Part shown: positions 44,337 to 54,876 of the stretch, piece after piece
Numbering within the stretch: the first letter of the stretch is position 1
Layout of the letters: each line of letters starts with the position of its first letter
Assembly (NCBI RefSeq): GCF_002218005.2
Contig: NZ_AP018679.1
Coordinates: forward strand, 806,001 to 870,000
DNA length: 64,000 nucleotides
Origin: Vibrio algivorus
GTDB lineage: Bacteria; Pseudomonadota; Gammaproteobacteria; Enterobacterales; Vibrionaceae
Reading direction: 5' to 3'
Translations under genes and position numbers: made by a program
Notes under the pieces: model-generated
Databases searched by the model: none
The model's input: only the letters and a program-made list of their open reading frames with translations
What the model was told of the DNA's origin: nothing

Positions 44337-45416
44337 TTATTTTATTTTTTCGGCTTGTTCTGCTTCTAGCCAAACCATAAACACTCCCCACCAGAGTGAC
44401 AAGATGACCGCTCCTAAGAATAAGCCTATAATTCCAGCGAACATCATACCCCCAAGGGAACCGATAACGACAATGGGCATCGGCACAACTGAGCCACGTC
44501 CCATTAAAATAGGTTTTAAGATATTATCCGCAAGGCCCGCTAATAGTCCCCATATAGTAAAGATGATGAATGAAGTCGTATCTGCCGTCATATACATATA
44601 ACCAAATAATGGTAATAGAGGAAGAATAGCCGGGAGCTGGGCGATACACAATACGAGTACCAATAAACTAATTAACCCTGCAGCAGGTATATGAAAAGTA
44701 AATAATGCGGCGCTGATAATAGCACTTTGAATAAATGCAACACCGATAACGCCAACCAATACACTACGAATAATATTTGCCAACATATTCGCCCAATGCT
44801 TACCATGATCTCCGGCACTACGCTCAAACACTTGAGTCACAACATTCGAAATCGGTTGACTCGCAGCCATGAAGACACCTGCAATCACCAGTGATAATAA
44901 AAACATGATCAAGCTACCTAGCCCACTACCAAAGGTTGATAGCATTTTTGTCAGCACCATTTTAATCTGTGGCAGAAACTGAACTACCAGCTCTTTAATA
45001 TGCAGCGTTAAATAGGTCAGCCCATCGAAAATTCTCTCTCCGACTAAAGGCCATTCTTTTATTGCTACATTTGGTGTCCATGCTTTTAATTCACCTGATG
45101 TCACCATATTGGTCAAATACATCAATCCGTCATAAATAGACGTTGAGATCAGCGCAAAAGGGACAATAAGGATCACAATGCTAGCAACAGTGACAATAGT
45201 TGCGGCAACGGTACGATTACTTTTTATACGAGTGGTTAAGAGATTAACAACTGGGTTCAATGCAACAGCAATGACTGCCCCCCAAAGTACCGGTAAGATA
45301 AAAGGTTGAACAATGTGGTATGTGCCCCACACCAAAATAAAGATCAAACCGATACGGATGGCAGATTCGACCATGTTATTCACAAACACGCGAGAAGCTT
45401 CATCAATGGGCTTCAT
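44337..45416 (-). CDS. AI-2E-family transporter (YdiK-like membrane protein)
   Basis: A 359-residue protein with about eight membrane segments and a large soluble loop, typical of the AI-2E transporter/PerM family. Conserved text: PFILPVLWGAVIAVALNPVV, SGLGSLIMFLLSLVIAGVFM, and GLADNILKPILMGRGSVVPMPIVVIG-type signature near residue 305. The start is placed at 45416 with an AGAGGAA site upstream; the longer frame (45470) adds an unlikely leader. Members move small molecules or ions; the substrate of this subgroup is unclear. Confidence 0.88.
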   Translation of the reverse strand: MKPIDEASRVFVNNMVESAIRIGLIFILVWGTYHIVQPFILPVLWGAVIAVALNPVVNLLTTRIKSNRTVAATIVTVASIVILIVPFALISTSIYDGLMYLTNMVTSGELKAWTPNVAIKEWPLVGERIFDGLTYLTLHIKELVVQFLPQIKMVLTKMLSTFGSGLGSLIMFLLSLVIAGVFMAASQPISNVVTQVFERSAGDHGKHWANMLANIIRSVLVGVIGVAFIQSAIISAALFTFHIPAAGLISLLVLVLCIAQLPAILPLLPLFGYMYMTADTTSFIIFTIWGLLAGLADNILKPILMGRGSVVPMPIVVIGSLGGMMFAGIIGLFLGAVILSLWWGVFMVWLEAEQAEKIK

Positions 45417-45654
45417 AAGGATCAATTCCTCTAAATTGAATAAATATATCCATAGTAATTGGAGCCACAATAAGGCGAATGAACACCATCAACAAAGTTG
45501 CAGTCTCAACTACCAAGGGTTAAAGAAATAACTTATTAAAAATATAGGGCATTCTGCCCCTGAAAACACTTAAACGTGACTTTTTCACTCAATAATACAT
45601 TTAGAAAATGCAAAACCTCTCCCCAACTTGAAATGGACAGAGTGAAAATCAAAT

Positions 45655-46827
45655 CTAACGCAAAATCGGATACTTACGTAATAAGGTAACAAGTACTAGC
45701 ATCGAAACAAAACCGATAGCAGAAGCAACGTACCCAACATTGGTTAAGCCTAGGTGGATAATCACTTTCCCACCCAATAATGCGCCCGCGCCTATACCTA
45801 AGTTAATAATGCCTGAATACATCGACATAATAACTTCAAAAGCATCGTTATCAATGTTGAATACTTTTACTTGCATGGTAACCGGAACCAGCATCAAAAC
45901 GATTCCCCACACAAAGATCAGACTACTGATGCCCCATTGAGAAAGAGCCACCGCATTCAGCATCAACAAGCAGATGATCAATAAGACACCACTGACGACT
46001 AATAACTTGGTATTGTGCTGCTCACCCCATACACCAAAAATCACACTCCCCACGATCCCAGCACCGCCAAATAGTAATAGTAAAAAAGTCGTAAAGTAGC
46101 TATTAGCTTGCCCAACTTCATGCATGAAAGGTTCAATGTAACTGTAGCTAGTGTAATGAGCAGTGAAAATCAAAAAGATAAACAAATATGAACCAAGTAG
46201 TACTGGCTTTTTAAATACCGCAGACAAGCTCTTCAAACTGCCCAATGACACACTAGGTAAAGCTGGCAACAAGCGGGCTAGGATGATCATCATGGTAAAG
46301 GCAATCACGCCAATCACACCAAAGGTGGCACGCCAACCAAACCATTGACCAATCAAACGCCCAAGTGGTACGCCTAAAACCATCGCCAAAGAGGTACCTG
46401 TTGCTAATACACTCAACGCAAAAGTCTTTTTACCAACAGGTGCCACTCGAATCGCAATCGCGGCGGCAATCGACCAAAAAATCGCATGAGAAAGTGCGAT
46501 GCCAATACGACTTATCACCAAGACCGGAAAGCTCCATGCCACCACAGATAAAATATGGCTGGCAGAAAACACACCAAATAAGCACAGTAGTAATGTCTTG
46601 CGTTCAACCTTACGAGTAAGCAACATTAGAGGTAGTGAAAACAACGCCACCACCCAAGCATAAATAGTCAGCATCCAGCCAACTTTCGCCGTGGTAATAT
46701 CAAAACTTTGAGCAATATCGGTTAAAATACCTACAGGCACAAACTCGGTGGTATTAAAAATAAAAGCACTAAAACCCATCGCCAATACTCGTAAATATTG
46801 TTGATGGCGAGGTACTCTTTCGGTCAT
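45655..46827 (-). CDS. sotB: Sugar efflux MFS transporter SotB-like
   Basis: A 390-residue, 12-helix MFS protein highly similar by eye to E. coli SotB/YdeA along its length: FIFNTTEFVPVGILTDIAQSF, ML TIYAWVVALFSLP, ISRIGIALSHAIFWSI and GGAGIIGSVIFG. SotB exports arabinose, IPTG and related sugars in E. coli. It stands alone with no obvious link to the agar locus. Confidence 0.88.
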   Translation of the reverse strand: MTERVPRHQQYLRVLAMGFSAFIFNTTEFVPVGILTDIAQSFDITTAKVGWMLTIYAWVVALFSLPLMLLTRKVERKTLLLCLFGVFSASHILSVVAWSFPVLVISRIGIALSHAIFWSIAAAIAIRVAPVGKKTFALSVLATGTSLAMVLGVPLGRLIGQWFGWRATFGVIGVIAFTMMIILARLLPALPSVSLGSLKSLSAVFKKPVLLGSYLFIFLIFTAHYTSYSYIEPFMHEVGQANSYFTTFLLLLFGGAGIVGSVIFGVWGEQHNTKLLVVSGVLLIICLLMLNAVALSQWGISSLIFVWGIVLMLVPVTMQVKVFNIDNDAFEVIMSMYSGIINLGIGAGALLGGKVIIHLGLTNVGYVASAIGFVSMLVLVTLLRKYPILR

Positions 46828-47112
46828 ATTTAAGATCCTGCAGATAAAGTCGACACGTGATTTAAGTCACATATTTTAGCACTGTATTTTTTAAATAGTG
46901 TGAGGAGATGAAAAATATTTTGGCCTTTATTTTCATTATGTATTAAGGCGTATTTTTTACAAAAAATGAGCTTTATTATCACTTAACCTCATTTAGTCAT
47001 AATAATGCTTATTTTAATATGTTTTTGGAATTTGGGCTTCTTGACCTAACGGAGTAACATATCACTCCTTTTGTGAATTTCTTCACATACTCATTTTACA
47101 ATAAGGTCTGTT

Positions 47113-48351
47113 ATGGCTTCGGCATTTAAAGCCACATTTCGCTCGCTAAAATTTTTTAACTACCGTCTATGGGCTATTGGCGCATTAGTCTCTAACATCG
47201 GTACATGGATGCAACGTACCGCTCAAGATTGGTTGGTATTGACAGAGTTGACTCACCATAATGCCACCGCTGTCGGTATTGTGATGTCTTTGCAATTTGG
47301 CCCACACGCATTATTGCTACCATTTTCAGGTTACATTGCCGACCAATTTGATCGTCGAAAAGTGCTGATCATCACTCAATCATTATTAGCTCTATTACCA
47401 TTATTACTCGGCATTCTCACCTTAACCGGGCATATTGAACTATGGCATGTGTATATTTTCGCGTTTATTTTGGGATGTACGACAGCCATTGATGCACCTG
47501 TCAGGCAAACCTTTGTCACCGAGCTAGTCAGTGATAAAGATCTGTCCAACGCCGTCGCTCTAAACTCTACTTCGTTTAACTCAGCTCGCATGATCGGCCC
47601 CTCTTTGGCCGCATTGCTTATCGCAGGCATTGGCACTGGTTGGGTATTTATCGTTAATGCACTCTCATTTATCGGCGTAATTTTTTCTCTCTTTCATTTC
47701 AAACTTGATGAATTACATCCAAGCACACGTAGTGCCAAAGGCCCAGGAGCATTATTAAAAGGCTTCCAATATTCATGGAACCGCCCTGACCTACGTACCA
47801 TTTTCTTTATGCTATTTATGATTGGCACCTTTGCGCTTAACTTCCCAATCTTCATTTCAACTATGGCAGTGAAAGTATTTGATGTTGGGGTTGGGCATTT
47901 TGGTTTATTAACCACATTAATGGCGGTAGGTTCGGTTGCAGGAGCATTATTCTCAGCCCGAAGTGAAGGGCCGAATATGCGATCTTTAGTCGTAGGTTGT
48001 ACAGTGCTCACCATTGGATTCGCGGTAGCTGCGATTAGCCCCAATTATTGGCTATTTGGCGCGACACTTATGTTAATAGGTATTTCAGTGCAAACCTTCA
48101 ATACATCCAGTAATAGTTTATTACAGCTAACTACCGAACCAAGCATGCGTGGCAGAGTGATTGCGATACGTATGGCAATTGCAATGGGATGTACGCCTAT
48201 TGGAGCACCAATTGTTGGTTGGATAGCCGATCATTACGGCCCAAGATGGTCGCTCGCTTTAGGTGCATTAAGTAGTGCTATGGCGGCATTAATTGGTGGG
48301 TATTATTTTTATAAACAGCGTAAAAATGCAGATAAACCAAGCAAAATTTGA
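47113..48351 (+). CDS. MFS transporter, EntS/MFS_3 type
   Basis: A 412-residue, 12-helix MFS protein. The start (FRSLKFFNYRLWAIGALVSNIGTWMQRTAQDWLV), the DQFDRRKVL loop and the FVTELVSDKDLSNAVALNS segment are typical of the MFS_3 group that includes EntS. Members export siderophores, drugs or metabolites; no siderophore genes are nearby, so the cargo is unknown. It is followed by a clear terminator. Confidence 0.87.
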   Translation: MASAFKATFRSLKFFNYRLWAIGALVSNIGTWMQRTAQDWLVLTELTHHNATAVGIVMSLQFGPHALLLPFSGYIADQFDRRKVLIITQSLLALLPLLLGILTLTGHIELWHVYIFAFILGCTTAIDAPVRQTFVTELVSDKDLSNAVALNSTSFNSARMIGPSLAALLIAGIGTGWVFIVNALSFIGVIFSLFHFKLDELHPSTRSAKGPGALLKGFQYSWNRPDLRTIFFMLFMIGTFALNFPIFISTMAVKVFDVGVGHFGLLTTLMAVGSVAGALFSARSEGPNMRSLVVGCTVLTIGFAVAAISPNYWLFGATLMLIGISVQTFNTSSNSLLQLTTEPSMRGRVIAIRMAIAMGCTPIGAPIVGWIADHYGPRWSLALGALSSAMAALIGGYYFYKQRKNADKPSKI

Positions 48352-48380
48352 TCCTCCGATTTTTATAAATTGAAAACCTA

Positions 48381-48410
48381 AAAAATCCGAGCCATTTGAC
48401 TCGGATTTTT
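48381..48410. terminator. Terminator between MFS exporter and torA
   Basis: AAAAATCCGAG and CTCGGATTTTT form an 11-bp stem with an 8-base loop and T/A tails on both sides, serving both convergent genes. Confidence 0.85.
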
Positions 48411-48434
48411 ATTATTAGGGACAGGGCTTAACGG

Positions 48435-50897
48435 CTAAGCATCTGCGCCTTTTGGCGGCAAGAAAGCCTGTGTTTCAAGTGCATCACCTATCCACTTTTC
48501 AACTTTAACTAACGCTGAGTTTGCAGCACAGCCATTACCTAAACGTGAAGTTGGAATATCCAAAGTCAGAACATTTGGCCCACCGTTACGGCAAATACCC
48601 AATTTAGGATCAAAGTCTGGCCATGCCCCTTCATGGATACACACTGAACCTTGCTTAATGCCATCAGTCACATCAGCACCCGCTAAGACTTGGCCACGTT
48701 GGTTAAACACTCGAACAATATCACCTGTTTTAATGCCGCGTTTTGCCGCATCATCTTTGTTGATAAGGATCGGCTCTTTACCAGCAATCGCATACTCTTT
48801 ACGAATATCAGCATAGTTGAACTGACTGTGTAAACGGTATGCTGAGTGCGCGGTCATTAACTGTAACTCACCTTCTTTAGCAGAACCTGTGTATTCAGTT
48901 GGTTCCAACCAAGTTGGGTGAGCTGGGCAATCTTTTAAACCGTAACCTTCCAGCGTTTTCGAGTAGATTTCAATCTTACCACTTGGCGTACCTAGTGGGT
49001 TCATTACAGGATCTTGACGGAACTCCGAGAAACGCACAAATTTGGCTGCTTCTTCATTCCACTTCATTTCTAGGTATTCATTCGCTTCCCAGAACTTGGT
49101 GAAATTAGGCATTGGCACACGTGCATTACGCCCACCTTTTTGTGCTTTCTTATAAAAATCACGCAGCCATTCCATTTCTTCGCGGCCTTCGGTATAAACG
49201 CGGCGGCCTCCCTTAAACAGATATTCAGACAGTGATGCAAACACTTCAAAATCACTTTTAGACTCACCTTGAGCTTCAACAGCTTGCCTCATTGGCGCAA
49301 TAAATTGATTACTGTAATCACCAACCATCGTCATATCATTACGCTCAAAACTGGTCGTAATTGGGAATACGATATCAGCGTGTTTGGCTGCCGCCGTCCA
49401 GTAAATTTCATTAATTACCACAACATCTAATTTATTCCACGCTTTAACTAGACGATTAGTATCTTGATGTTGGGTAAAATTCGCACCACCCGATGTCCAT
49501 AACATACGAACATGTGGGAAAGTACGAGTTTGACCATTGTGCTGATACTCTTTTCCTGGATTTTCCATGGCTTCAACAATACGAGCGACAGGGAATGCGT
49601 TGACCACACTACCTACATCAATACCTGCAGTAAACTTCTCATCTATAGTGGCTGTCATTGCTGGTAACACACCTGCATCACGGGCAGGATTACCACCATT
49701 TGAATAGTGGTATGAGAAGCCAAAACCGCCACCAGGTAAACCGATCTGGCCTAACATAGCGGCCAGTGTCGTGATCATCCAATGACGTTGCTCACCAAAC
49801 TGTTGACGTTGAATACCCCAACCCGCCATCAGCATAGTGCGATTTTTCGAAAAAATATCCGCCAATACTTCTATTTGTTTCGCGGAAACACCTGTGATCT
49901 TTTCCGCCCAAGTAGAATCTTTAACGATACCGTCCGTTTCACCTTGAAGATATTGATTAAACTGAGCAAAACCTTGCGTATATTTGTTTAAGAAGGTTTC
50001 ATCGTGTTGCTTATTTTTCACTAAGGTATGGGCGATCCCCATTGCCAACGCCACATCGGTCATTGGGTTTGGTGCGATCCATTGTGCATTTTCACCAAAA
50101 AACTCAATTGTTTCAGAGCGCATAGGATCAATAGCAATCACGGTCTTGCCCGATTTTTTCAGTTGATGGAAAAATTCTAAACCTTGACCATCCGCCGCTG
50201 TCCACGCTATTTCCAAAGTATTAAGAGGGTTCATTCCCCAAAGTACCACAACGTCAGAATGCTCCAACACTACAGGGTAAGTCGTTTGTTGCTCATACAC
50301 TTCAATTGATCCCACAACATAAGGCATGATGACTTGCGCCGCCCCCGTTGAGTAATCACCTAAATATCCAACATAACCACCTGATAGCGCCATATAACGT
50401 TGAAGTAGAGTACGTGCATCATGCAAAACACCACTTGAACGCCACCCATAAGAACCCGCATAAATCGCTTCTGGGCCGTAAGTATTACGAATACGCATAT
50501 GTTGCTCATGAGCGAGTTTAAGTGCTTGCTCCCAAGAGACACGAACATATTCATCTTTACCACGAACACCCGTTGGATTTTCGGGGTTCTCAAGAAACCC
50601 TTTACGGACCATTGGATAATTAACACGTGCTTTAGTATAAACTTGAGAAGGACCAGTCTGTTGCAAATGATTCACTACAGTTTGTGGCAAAGCATTCGTG
50701 GTTTCGACTAATTTACCGTCTTCCACTTTGGCTTTCAAAATACCCATTCGACCAGCCGTGATCACATAACCACGCTCAGAAATATTTGAATTGGCAGAAG
50801 CTGGCAACGGTACAATGCTACTGATCGCTAATGCTCCAGCTGAAGCACTCGCACCTTTTAAAAACCCACGACGGGAGATATTCATATTGCTCATCAT
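48435..50897 (-). CDS. torA: TMAO/DMSO reductase catalytic subunit, TorA/TorZ type
   Basis: A periplasmic molybdopterin enzyme of 820 residues that reduces trimethylamine N-oxide during anaerobic respiration. The N-terminus has a twin-arginine signal (SRRGFLKG) cleaved near ASA. The molybdenum-ligand serine sits in [10 protein letters not shown]; single-subunit family features (no Fe-S cysteines) hold. It starts directly after the multiheme partner, with its AGGAG site inside the torC end. E. coli TorA is 848 and TorZ 809 residues, so both names are possible. The chaperone TorD and the TorSTR regulators are not in the window. Confidence 0.92.
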   Translation of the reverse strand: MMSNMNISRRGFLKGASASAGALAISSIVPLPASANSNISERGYVITAGRMGILKAKVEDGKLVETTNALPQTVVNHLQQTGPSQVYTKARVNYPMVRKGFLENPENPTGVRGKDEYVRVSWEQALKLAHEQHMRIRNTYGPEAIYAGSYGWRSSGVLHDARTLLQRYMALSGGYVGYLGDYSTGAAQVIMPYVVGSIEVYEQQTTYPVVLEHSDVVVLWGMNPLNTLEIAWTAADGQGLEFFHQLKKSGKTVIAIDPMRSETIEFFGENAQWIAPNPMTDVALAMGIAHTLVKNKQHDETFLNKYTQGFAQFNQYLQGETDGIVKDSTWAEKITGVSAKQIEVLADIFSKNRTMLMAGWGIQRQQFGEQRHWMITTLAAMLGQIGLPGGGFGFSYHYSNGGNPARDAGVLPAMTATIDEKFTAGIDVGSVVNAFPVARIVEAMENPGKEYQHNGQTRTFPHVRMLWTSGGANFTQHQDTNRLVKAWNKLDVVVINEIYWTAAAKHADIVFPITTSFERNDMTMVGDYSNQFIAPMRQAVEAQGESKSDFEVFASLSEYLFKGGRRVYTEGREEMEWLRDFYKKAQKGGRNARVPMPNFTKFWEANEYLEMKWNEEAAKFVRFSEFRQDPVMNPLGTPSGKIEIYSKTLEGYGLKDCPAHPTWLEPTEYTGSAKEGELQLMTAHSAYRLHSQFNYADIRKEYAIAGKEPILINKDDAAKRGIKTGDIVRVFNQRGQVLAGADVTDGIKQGSVCIHEGAWPDFDPKLGICRNGGPNVLTLDIPTSRLGNGCAANSALVKVEKWIGDALETQAFLPPKGADA

Positions 50898-50899
50898 TC

Positions 50900-51994
50900 T
50901 TACTCCTGTCCTTTCATGTCTTTCGCATGGTATTGGAAGAATTTAGTCAAAATCTCTAAATTTGCATCTGAGATATCAGTACGCGACCCCATGGTTTTTA
51001 CCACTGATGGCCATGCGTTCATGGTAAAGTGATCAGCAGGGATCTTCGCGTGACAGGTAGAACAATAAACATTGTCTAAATCTTTTGCGTACTTCCACAT
51101 TGGTTCGCGTGACGCTAAAACAGGACTATCAATATCACCTGTTAACGTCGCACTACGCCACTCATTACCATAATGATCTTGTTCATATTCACCCACTTTC
51201 AATGCTTTTTGACCATCTTCAGTTAAGCTTGCAAGAATGGCACGCTTACCATTATCAAAATACAGAATTTGTTCTGCACCTTTCATTTGATAGCCAGATA
51301 CTGTCACTGAACGTTTCGTCCCATCAGCTTTATCAACCGTTAACGCTGTTGTTGGATTAATAGTGGCAAGATCACCCATTTTAATAGAATTCAATGCATA
51401 TACTTCTTTTGCATCTGCTGGCGTATTTTTTGCTATATCAACAAGATGATCAAATTCAGATGTATCAAGCTTCATTTGTGGGGCCATATGTGCAACACCT
51501 TTGTGACAATCAATACAGGTTTGACCATCTTTTTGTGCTGCCATGTGCATTTCACGTGCACCTTTTGGCTGATCGTAAAGCTCCATCGCATCAAAACTAT
51601 GGCAAGAACGACAGGTTGCAGAATCATTCGCTTTCAACTGATCCCATACCGTCTGTGCCATTTCTAAACGGTGCTCTTCATACTTTTCATCAGTATCAAT
51701 TTTACCCGTCACAAACTCGTGATAAATGTCTTTAGAAGCACGAATTTTCGTCCAAAGGTAATCAACCGTGTTGTGAGTAGGAATATGACAATCGGCACAT
51801 TCAGCTCTCACACCTTTACTATTACTGAAATGCACCGAACCTTGATACTCATGAAGAGGTTTTTCCATAGTGTGGCATGAGACACAGAATTCAGTGGTAG
51901 AGGTGGCATGAAGCACTGCTTGGGTCCCCCCAAAAGTGATCCAGCCAATTACCACACCGATAATCACGATGATGGCAATAGATGTTTTTTTCAT
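50900..51994 (-). CDS. torC: Pentaheme c-type cytochrome TorC/TorY
   Basis: A 364-residue membrane-anchored cytochrome that passes electrons from menaquinol to the periplasmic reductase. One N-terminal membrane helix is followed by four CXXCH sites of the NapC/NirT type (CVSCH, CADCH, CRSCH, CIDCH) and a fifth in the C-terminal part (CSTCH). The start is set to 51994, where AAGGAAAA precedes ATG; the longer frame from 52048 adds a polar leader. The length is closer to E. coli TorY (366) than TorC (390). Confidence 0.92.
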   Translation of the reverse strand: MKKTSIAIIVIIGVVIGWITFGGTQAVLHATSTTEFCVSCHTMEKPLHEYQGSVHFSNSKGVRAECADCHIPTHNTVDYLWTKIRASKDIYHEFVTGKIDTDEKYEEHRLEMAQTVWDQLKANDSATCRSCHSFDAMELYDQPKGAREMHMAAQKDGQTCIDCHKGVAHMAPQMKLDTSEFDHLVDIAKNTPADAKEVYALNSIKMGDLATINPTTALTVDKADGTKRSVTVSGYQMKGAEQILYFDNGKRAILASLTEDGQKALKVGEYEQDHYGNEWRSATLTGDIDSPVLASREPMWKYAKDLDNVYCSTCHAKIPADHFTMNAWPSVVKTMGSRTDISDANLEILTKFFQYHAKDMKGQE

Positions 51995-52362
51995 AATTAT
52001 TTTCCTTATTTGCCCACAAGTTGGTTTCGCGCGGTGCGAATCTACCACTAAAGGATAGGTTCAGAAAGTAAAATTTAGCAAATTGAATATTAAATTTTAT
52101 TGTTAACACTTCCGATTAAGTAACTGTTCTTATTAAGGTTAATTTAATAGCCATAAAATGGATGAGTATTTACATTAATCAAACCATAAACTTTCACTTT
52201 CTATCTCAAAAATAAATATTTTAAAAACCACTAATGGGAATTTTTAACATCAATAACGTATCGAAATTGATATCGATTATTTCAACTAAGTTCTACATTG
52301 CCTCTGAATCACATTATTGTTACTTTCAGCTCTCACACATAACTGTTGGCGAAGTTACTACT
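51995..52362. promoter_or_regulatory. Divergent region torCA / yddG-like gene
   Basis: No gene is supported here. CTGTTCTTAT at 52124-52133 has one mismatch to the E. coli TorR box CTGTTCATAT; on its own this is weak evidence. Confidence 0.3.
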
Positions 52363-53283
52363 ATGTCTTTTCTAACCAAGCACAAATACACACTCTGCGG
52401 TATACTCGCTATCCTATTATGGAGTTCTCTCACCGCATTAATTCGTGATATCTCTGAATTATTTAGCCCAACCGCGGGTGCAGCAATGATTTACTCTGTG
52501 AGTACTGTATTTCTGTTTGTCGTAATGGGAGTTCCGCGCCTCAAGCAATTTCCAAAACAATACTTGATTGTTGGTGGCATTTTATTTGTCATTTATGAAA
52601 TTTGCTTAGCCCTATCACTTGGTTTAGCTAATAGCCGTCGCCAGTCAATGGAAATGGCGATCATCAATTACCTATGGCCTGCGTTAACCATTTTGCTCAG
52701 TGTGATTGTCAGTAATAAAAAGGTGAACCCTTTGCTCTATCCAAGCATTGCGCTGGCATTTATTGGTGTCGCATGGTGTATATCGGGCGAACAACCATTA
52801 TCCATAGCGCTTATCAGCCAGAATGTTATTGGTAATCCTATTCCATACCTACTCGCTTTTTCTGGCGCATTGATTTGGGCAGTCTATTGCACAATCACTA
52901 AAAAAATGAGTAATGGACAAAACCCTATTTCTCTATTTTTTATGGCAACGGCTACCTCCTTATGGATCAAATATGCCATGGGTTCAGAGCCTAGCTTAAC
53001 TTTTACTTGGGAAAGCTCCGTGACGGTGTTGATAGCTGGTATAACAATCGGCTCAGGTTATGCTTTATGGAATCATGCTATTGTTGGCGGTAATATTATT
53101 TTGCTAGGTACGCTTTCCTACTTTATCCCAATCTTTGCCACGTTATTTTCTGCGGTGTACTTAGAAGTAAGTCTCAGCCACTCATTTTGGCAAGGCGTTG
53201 CATTAGTTACCTTTGCTTCTCTGATGTGTTTTTTTATTACTCGAGAAAAGCGTTCAAAACCTTTGCCTACACAAAACGCTTAG
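52363..53283 (+). CDS. yddG: EamA-family exporter, YddG-like (aromatic amino acid efflux)
   Basis: A 306-residue protein with ten membrane segments in two EamA repeats. The text WSSLTALIRDISELFSPTAGAAMIYS, ANSRRQSMEMAIINYLWPALT and ALWNHAIVGGN matches the YddG subgroup, which exports aromatic amino acids and related compounds. The start is placed at 52363 (MSFLTKHKY), because the region before it in the longer frame is not hydrophobic in the expected way and YddG is about 293 residues. Confidence 0.85.
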   Translation: MSFLTKHKYTLCGILAILLWSSLTALIRDISELFSPTAGAAMIYSVSTVFLFVVMGVPRLKQFPKQYLIVGGILFVIYEICLALSLGLANSRRQSMEMAIINYLWPALTILLSVIVSNKKVNPLLYPSIALAFIGVAWCISGEQPLSIALISQNVIGNPIPYLLAFSGALIWAVYCTITKKMSNGQNPISLFFMATATSLWIKYAMGSEPSLTFTWESSVTVLIAGITIGSGYALWNHAIVGGNIILLGTLSYFIPIFATLFSAVYLEVSLSHSFWQGVALVTFASLMCFFITREKRSKPLPTQNA

Positions 53284-53355
53284 CGATAAACCGTTAATGA
53301 ACTAACAATAATTAGGTGAATTTTATTCATCCAACCAAACATGTAAGGAATCACT

Positions 53356-54354
53356 ATGTCTATTCTCGCCGATGTGCCATTTTCACTCTTAGAATTAGCA
53401 CCCATGCGCCAAGACTCAACGGTTGGAGAAACACTACAAAAGAGCCTTAAATACGCACAACTAGCCGATAAGCTAGGCTATAACCGCTTTTGGCTTGCTG
53501 AACACCACAACATGGCAGGGATTGTTTGCGCAGCAACGTCAGTTTTAATTGGTTACATTGCTGGCGGCACCAACAACATCCGAGTGGGATCTGGCGGTAT
53601 TATGCTTCCCAACCACCCACCACTGGTGGTTGCCGAGCAATTTGGCACATTAGAAAGTTTATATCCGGGTCGAATTGATCTTGGTTTAGGACGAGCGCCC
53701 GGTAGCGACCAAATCACCAGTCGTGCTCTTAACCGTGATGAAAAGCGTGCCGATGAATTTCCAATCGAAGTCGAAGAACTGCAAACCTTACTTGGCCCTT
53801 ACAACGGCTTTAGCCAAGTTCGTGCCATGCCCGGTGAAAATACCAATGTGCCAATTTGGTTACTTGGATCAAGCTTATTTAGCGCACGCCTAGCCGCAGA
53901 AAAAGGACTACCTTATGCCTTTGCTGGCCACTTTGCTCCCCGTTTTATGCATGATGCAATAGAGCTATATCGTGCAGAATTTCAACCATCAGAAGTTCTT
54001 GATAAACCTTATGTAATGCTTGGTTTACCACTAGTCGTCGCCGAAACTGATGAAGAAGCACAATATTTATCAACGACTACGAAACAACGAGCGTTAGCGC
54101 TTATTCGTGGTAAAGAATTATGGCTACAACCACCAGTCGACAGTATGGATGAGCTATGGAATGAACAGGAAAAAGCTTATGTCGATAATTTTTTAGCTTT
54201 ATCGATTACCGGAGGCCCTGCGACGGTAAAACATCGTTTAGAAATGATGATCAAACAATTAGGCATAGATGAATTTATTTTTACCAATGATTTGTATGAT
54301 CATGAAAAGCGTTGCAAGGCGATAGAGATTTTAGCGGAAATTAAAAAGGCATAA
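53356..54354 (+). CDS. LLM-class flavin-dependent oxidoreductase (luciferase-like)
   Basis: A 332-residue TIM-barrel flavoprotein of the luciferase-like monooxygenase group, close to YhbW-type proteins: DVPFSLLELAPMRQDSTVGE, YNRFWLAEHHNMAGIV, VGSGGIMLPNHPPLVVAEQFGTLE and LGLGRAPGSDQ. The physiological substrate of this subgroup is unknown. It lacks the luciferase alpha-subunit insertions, so bioluminescence is not implied. The ribosome-binding site is AAGGAAT. Confidence 0.88.
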   Translation: MSILADVPFSLLELAPMRQDSTVGETLQKSLKYAQLADKLGYNRFWLAEHHNMAGIVCAATSVLIGYIAGGTNNIRVGSGGIMLPNHPPLVVAEQFGTLESLYPGRIDLGLGRAPGSDQITSRALNRDEKRADEFPIEVEELQTLLGPYNGFSQVRAMPGENTNVPIWLLGSSLFSARLAAEKGLPYAFAGHFAPRFMHDAIELYRAEFQPSEVLDKPYVMLGLPLVVAETDEEAQYLSTTTKQRALALIRGKELWLQPPVDSMDELWNEQEKAYVDNFLALSITGGPATVKHRLEMMIKQLGIDEFIFTNDLYDHEKRCKAIEILAEIKKA

Positions 54355-54365
54355 TAAAAATTAAG

Positions 54366-54392
54366 GCAGGCAATGGTTCATACATTGCCTGC
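54366..54392. terminator. Terminator between the LLM oxidoreductase and GlsB-like gene
   Basis: GCAGGCAATG and CATTGCCTGC form a perfect 10-bp stem with a 7-base loop between convergent genes. Confidence 0.75.
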
Positions 54393-54427
54393 TGATCTTT
54401 CGTGGTTAAGTTTTGTTCGAGACAGAA

Positions 54428-54667
54428 CTATGACTTAATAAGCCTAGAAATATAAAGCAGTATTACCGCTCCAACAGTTGCTGTCACTAGTGATCCTATC
54501 AATCCTCCTGATGATAACCCCAACAAGCTAAAAGTGAACCCACCAACCACAGAGCCCACAATACCAATGACAATATTGCCTATTGCGCCAAAACCTGACC
54601 CTTTCATAATCTGACCGGCCAGCCAACCTGCTATCGCACCGATAATTAAAAACATAATAATATTCAT
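54428..54667 (-). CDS. GlsB/YeaQ/YmgE-family small membrane protein
   Basis: A 79-residue protein with three membrane helices and the family pattern GAIAGWLAGQIMKGSGFG, GIVGSVVGGF and a final VGAVILLYI helix. The start is 54667, preceded by AGGAG; the longer frame from 54712 adds 15 residues without a site. These proteins are stress-linked in other bacteria; the mechanism is not known. Confidence 0.88.
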   Translation of the reverse strand: MNIIMFLIIGAIAGWLAGQIMKGSGFGAIGNIVIGIVGSVVGGFTFSLLGLSSGGLIGSLVTATVGAVILLYISRLIKS

Positions 54668-54814
54668 AGCTACTCCTGTTGCTGAAATGATAAGTGTGCT
54701 CGTTAATAACAAGCGTAGTTGATTATCATAAAAAAAAGAGAATTTTTAAGGTGTTGTCGTCAATATCTTATAGATAATGAGAAAAGAAATAACAAGAAAT
54801 TTGAAAATTGTCAT

Positions 54815-54856
54815 CATAAGGTGGCCAAATACTTCATACATACTGGCCACCTTATG
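54815..54856 (-). terminator. Terminator after the dienelactone hydrolase gene
   Basis: CATAAGGTGGCCA and TGGCCACCTTATG make a perfect 13-bp stem, about 20 bases beyond the gene's stop on the minus strand. Confidence 0.7.
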
Positions 54857-54876
54857 CGGTAGGAAGGCTATTGGGA

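Noticed and set aside
52124..52133. Firm TorR box array upstream of torCA
   Set aside because: Only one decamer with one mismatch was found; the E. coli promoter has several, so it is kept only as a low-confidence note.
53356..54354. Bacterial luciferase gene
   Set aside because: It belongs to the broader LLM oxidoreductase group; no luxA-type features or lux neighbours.
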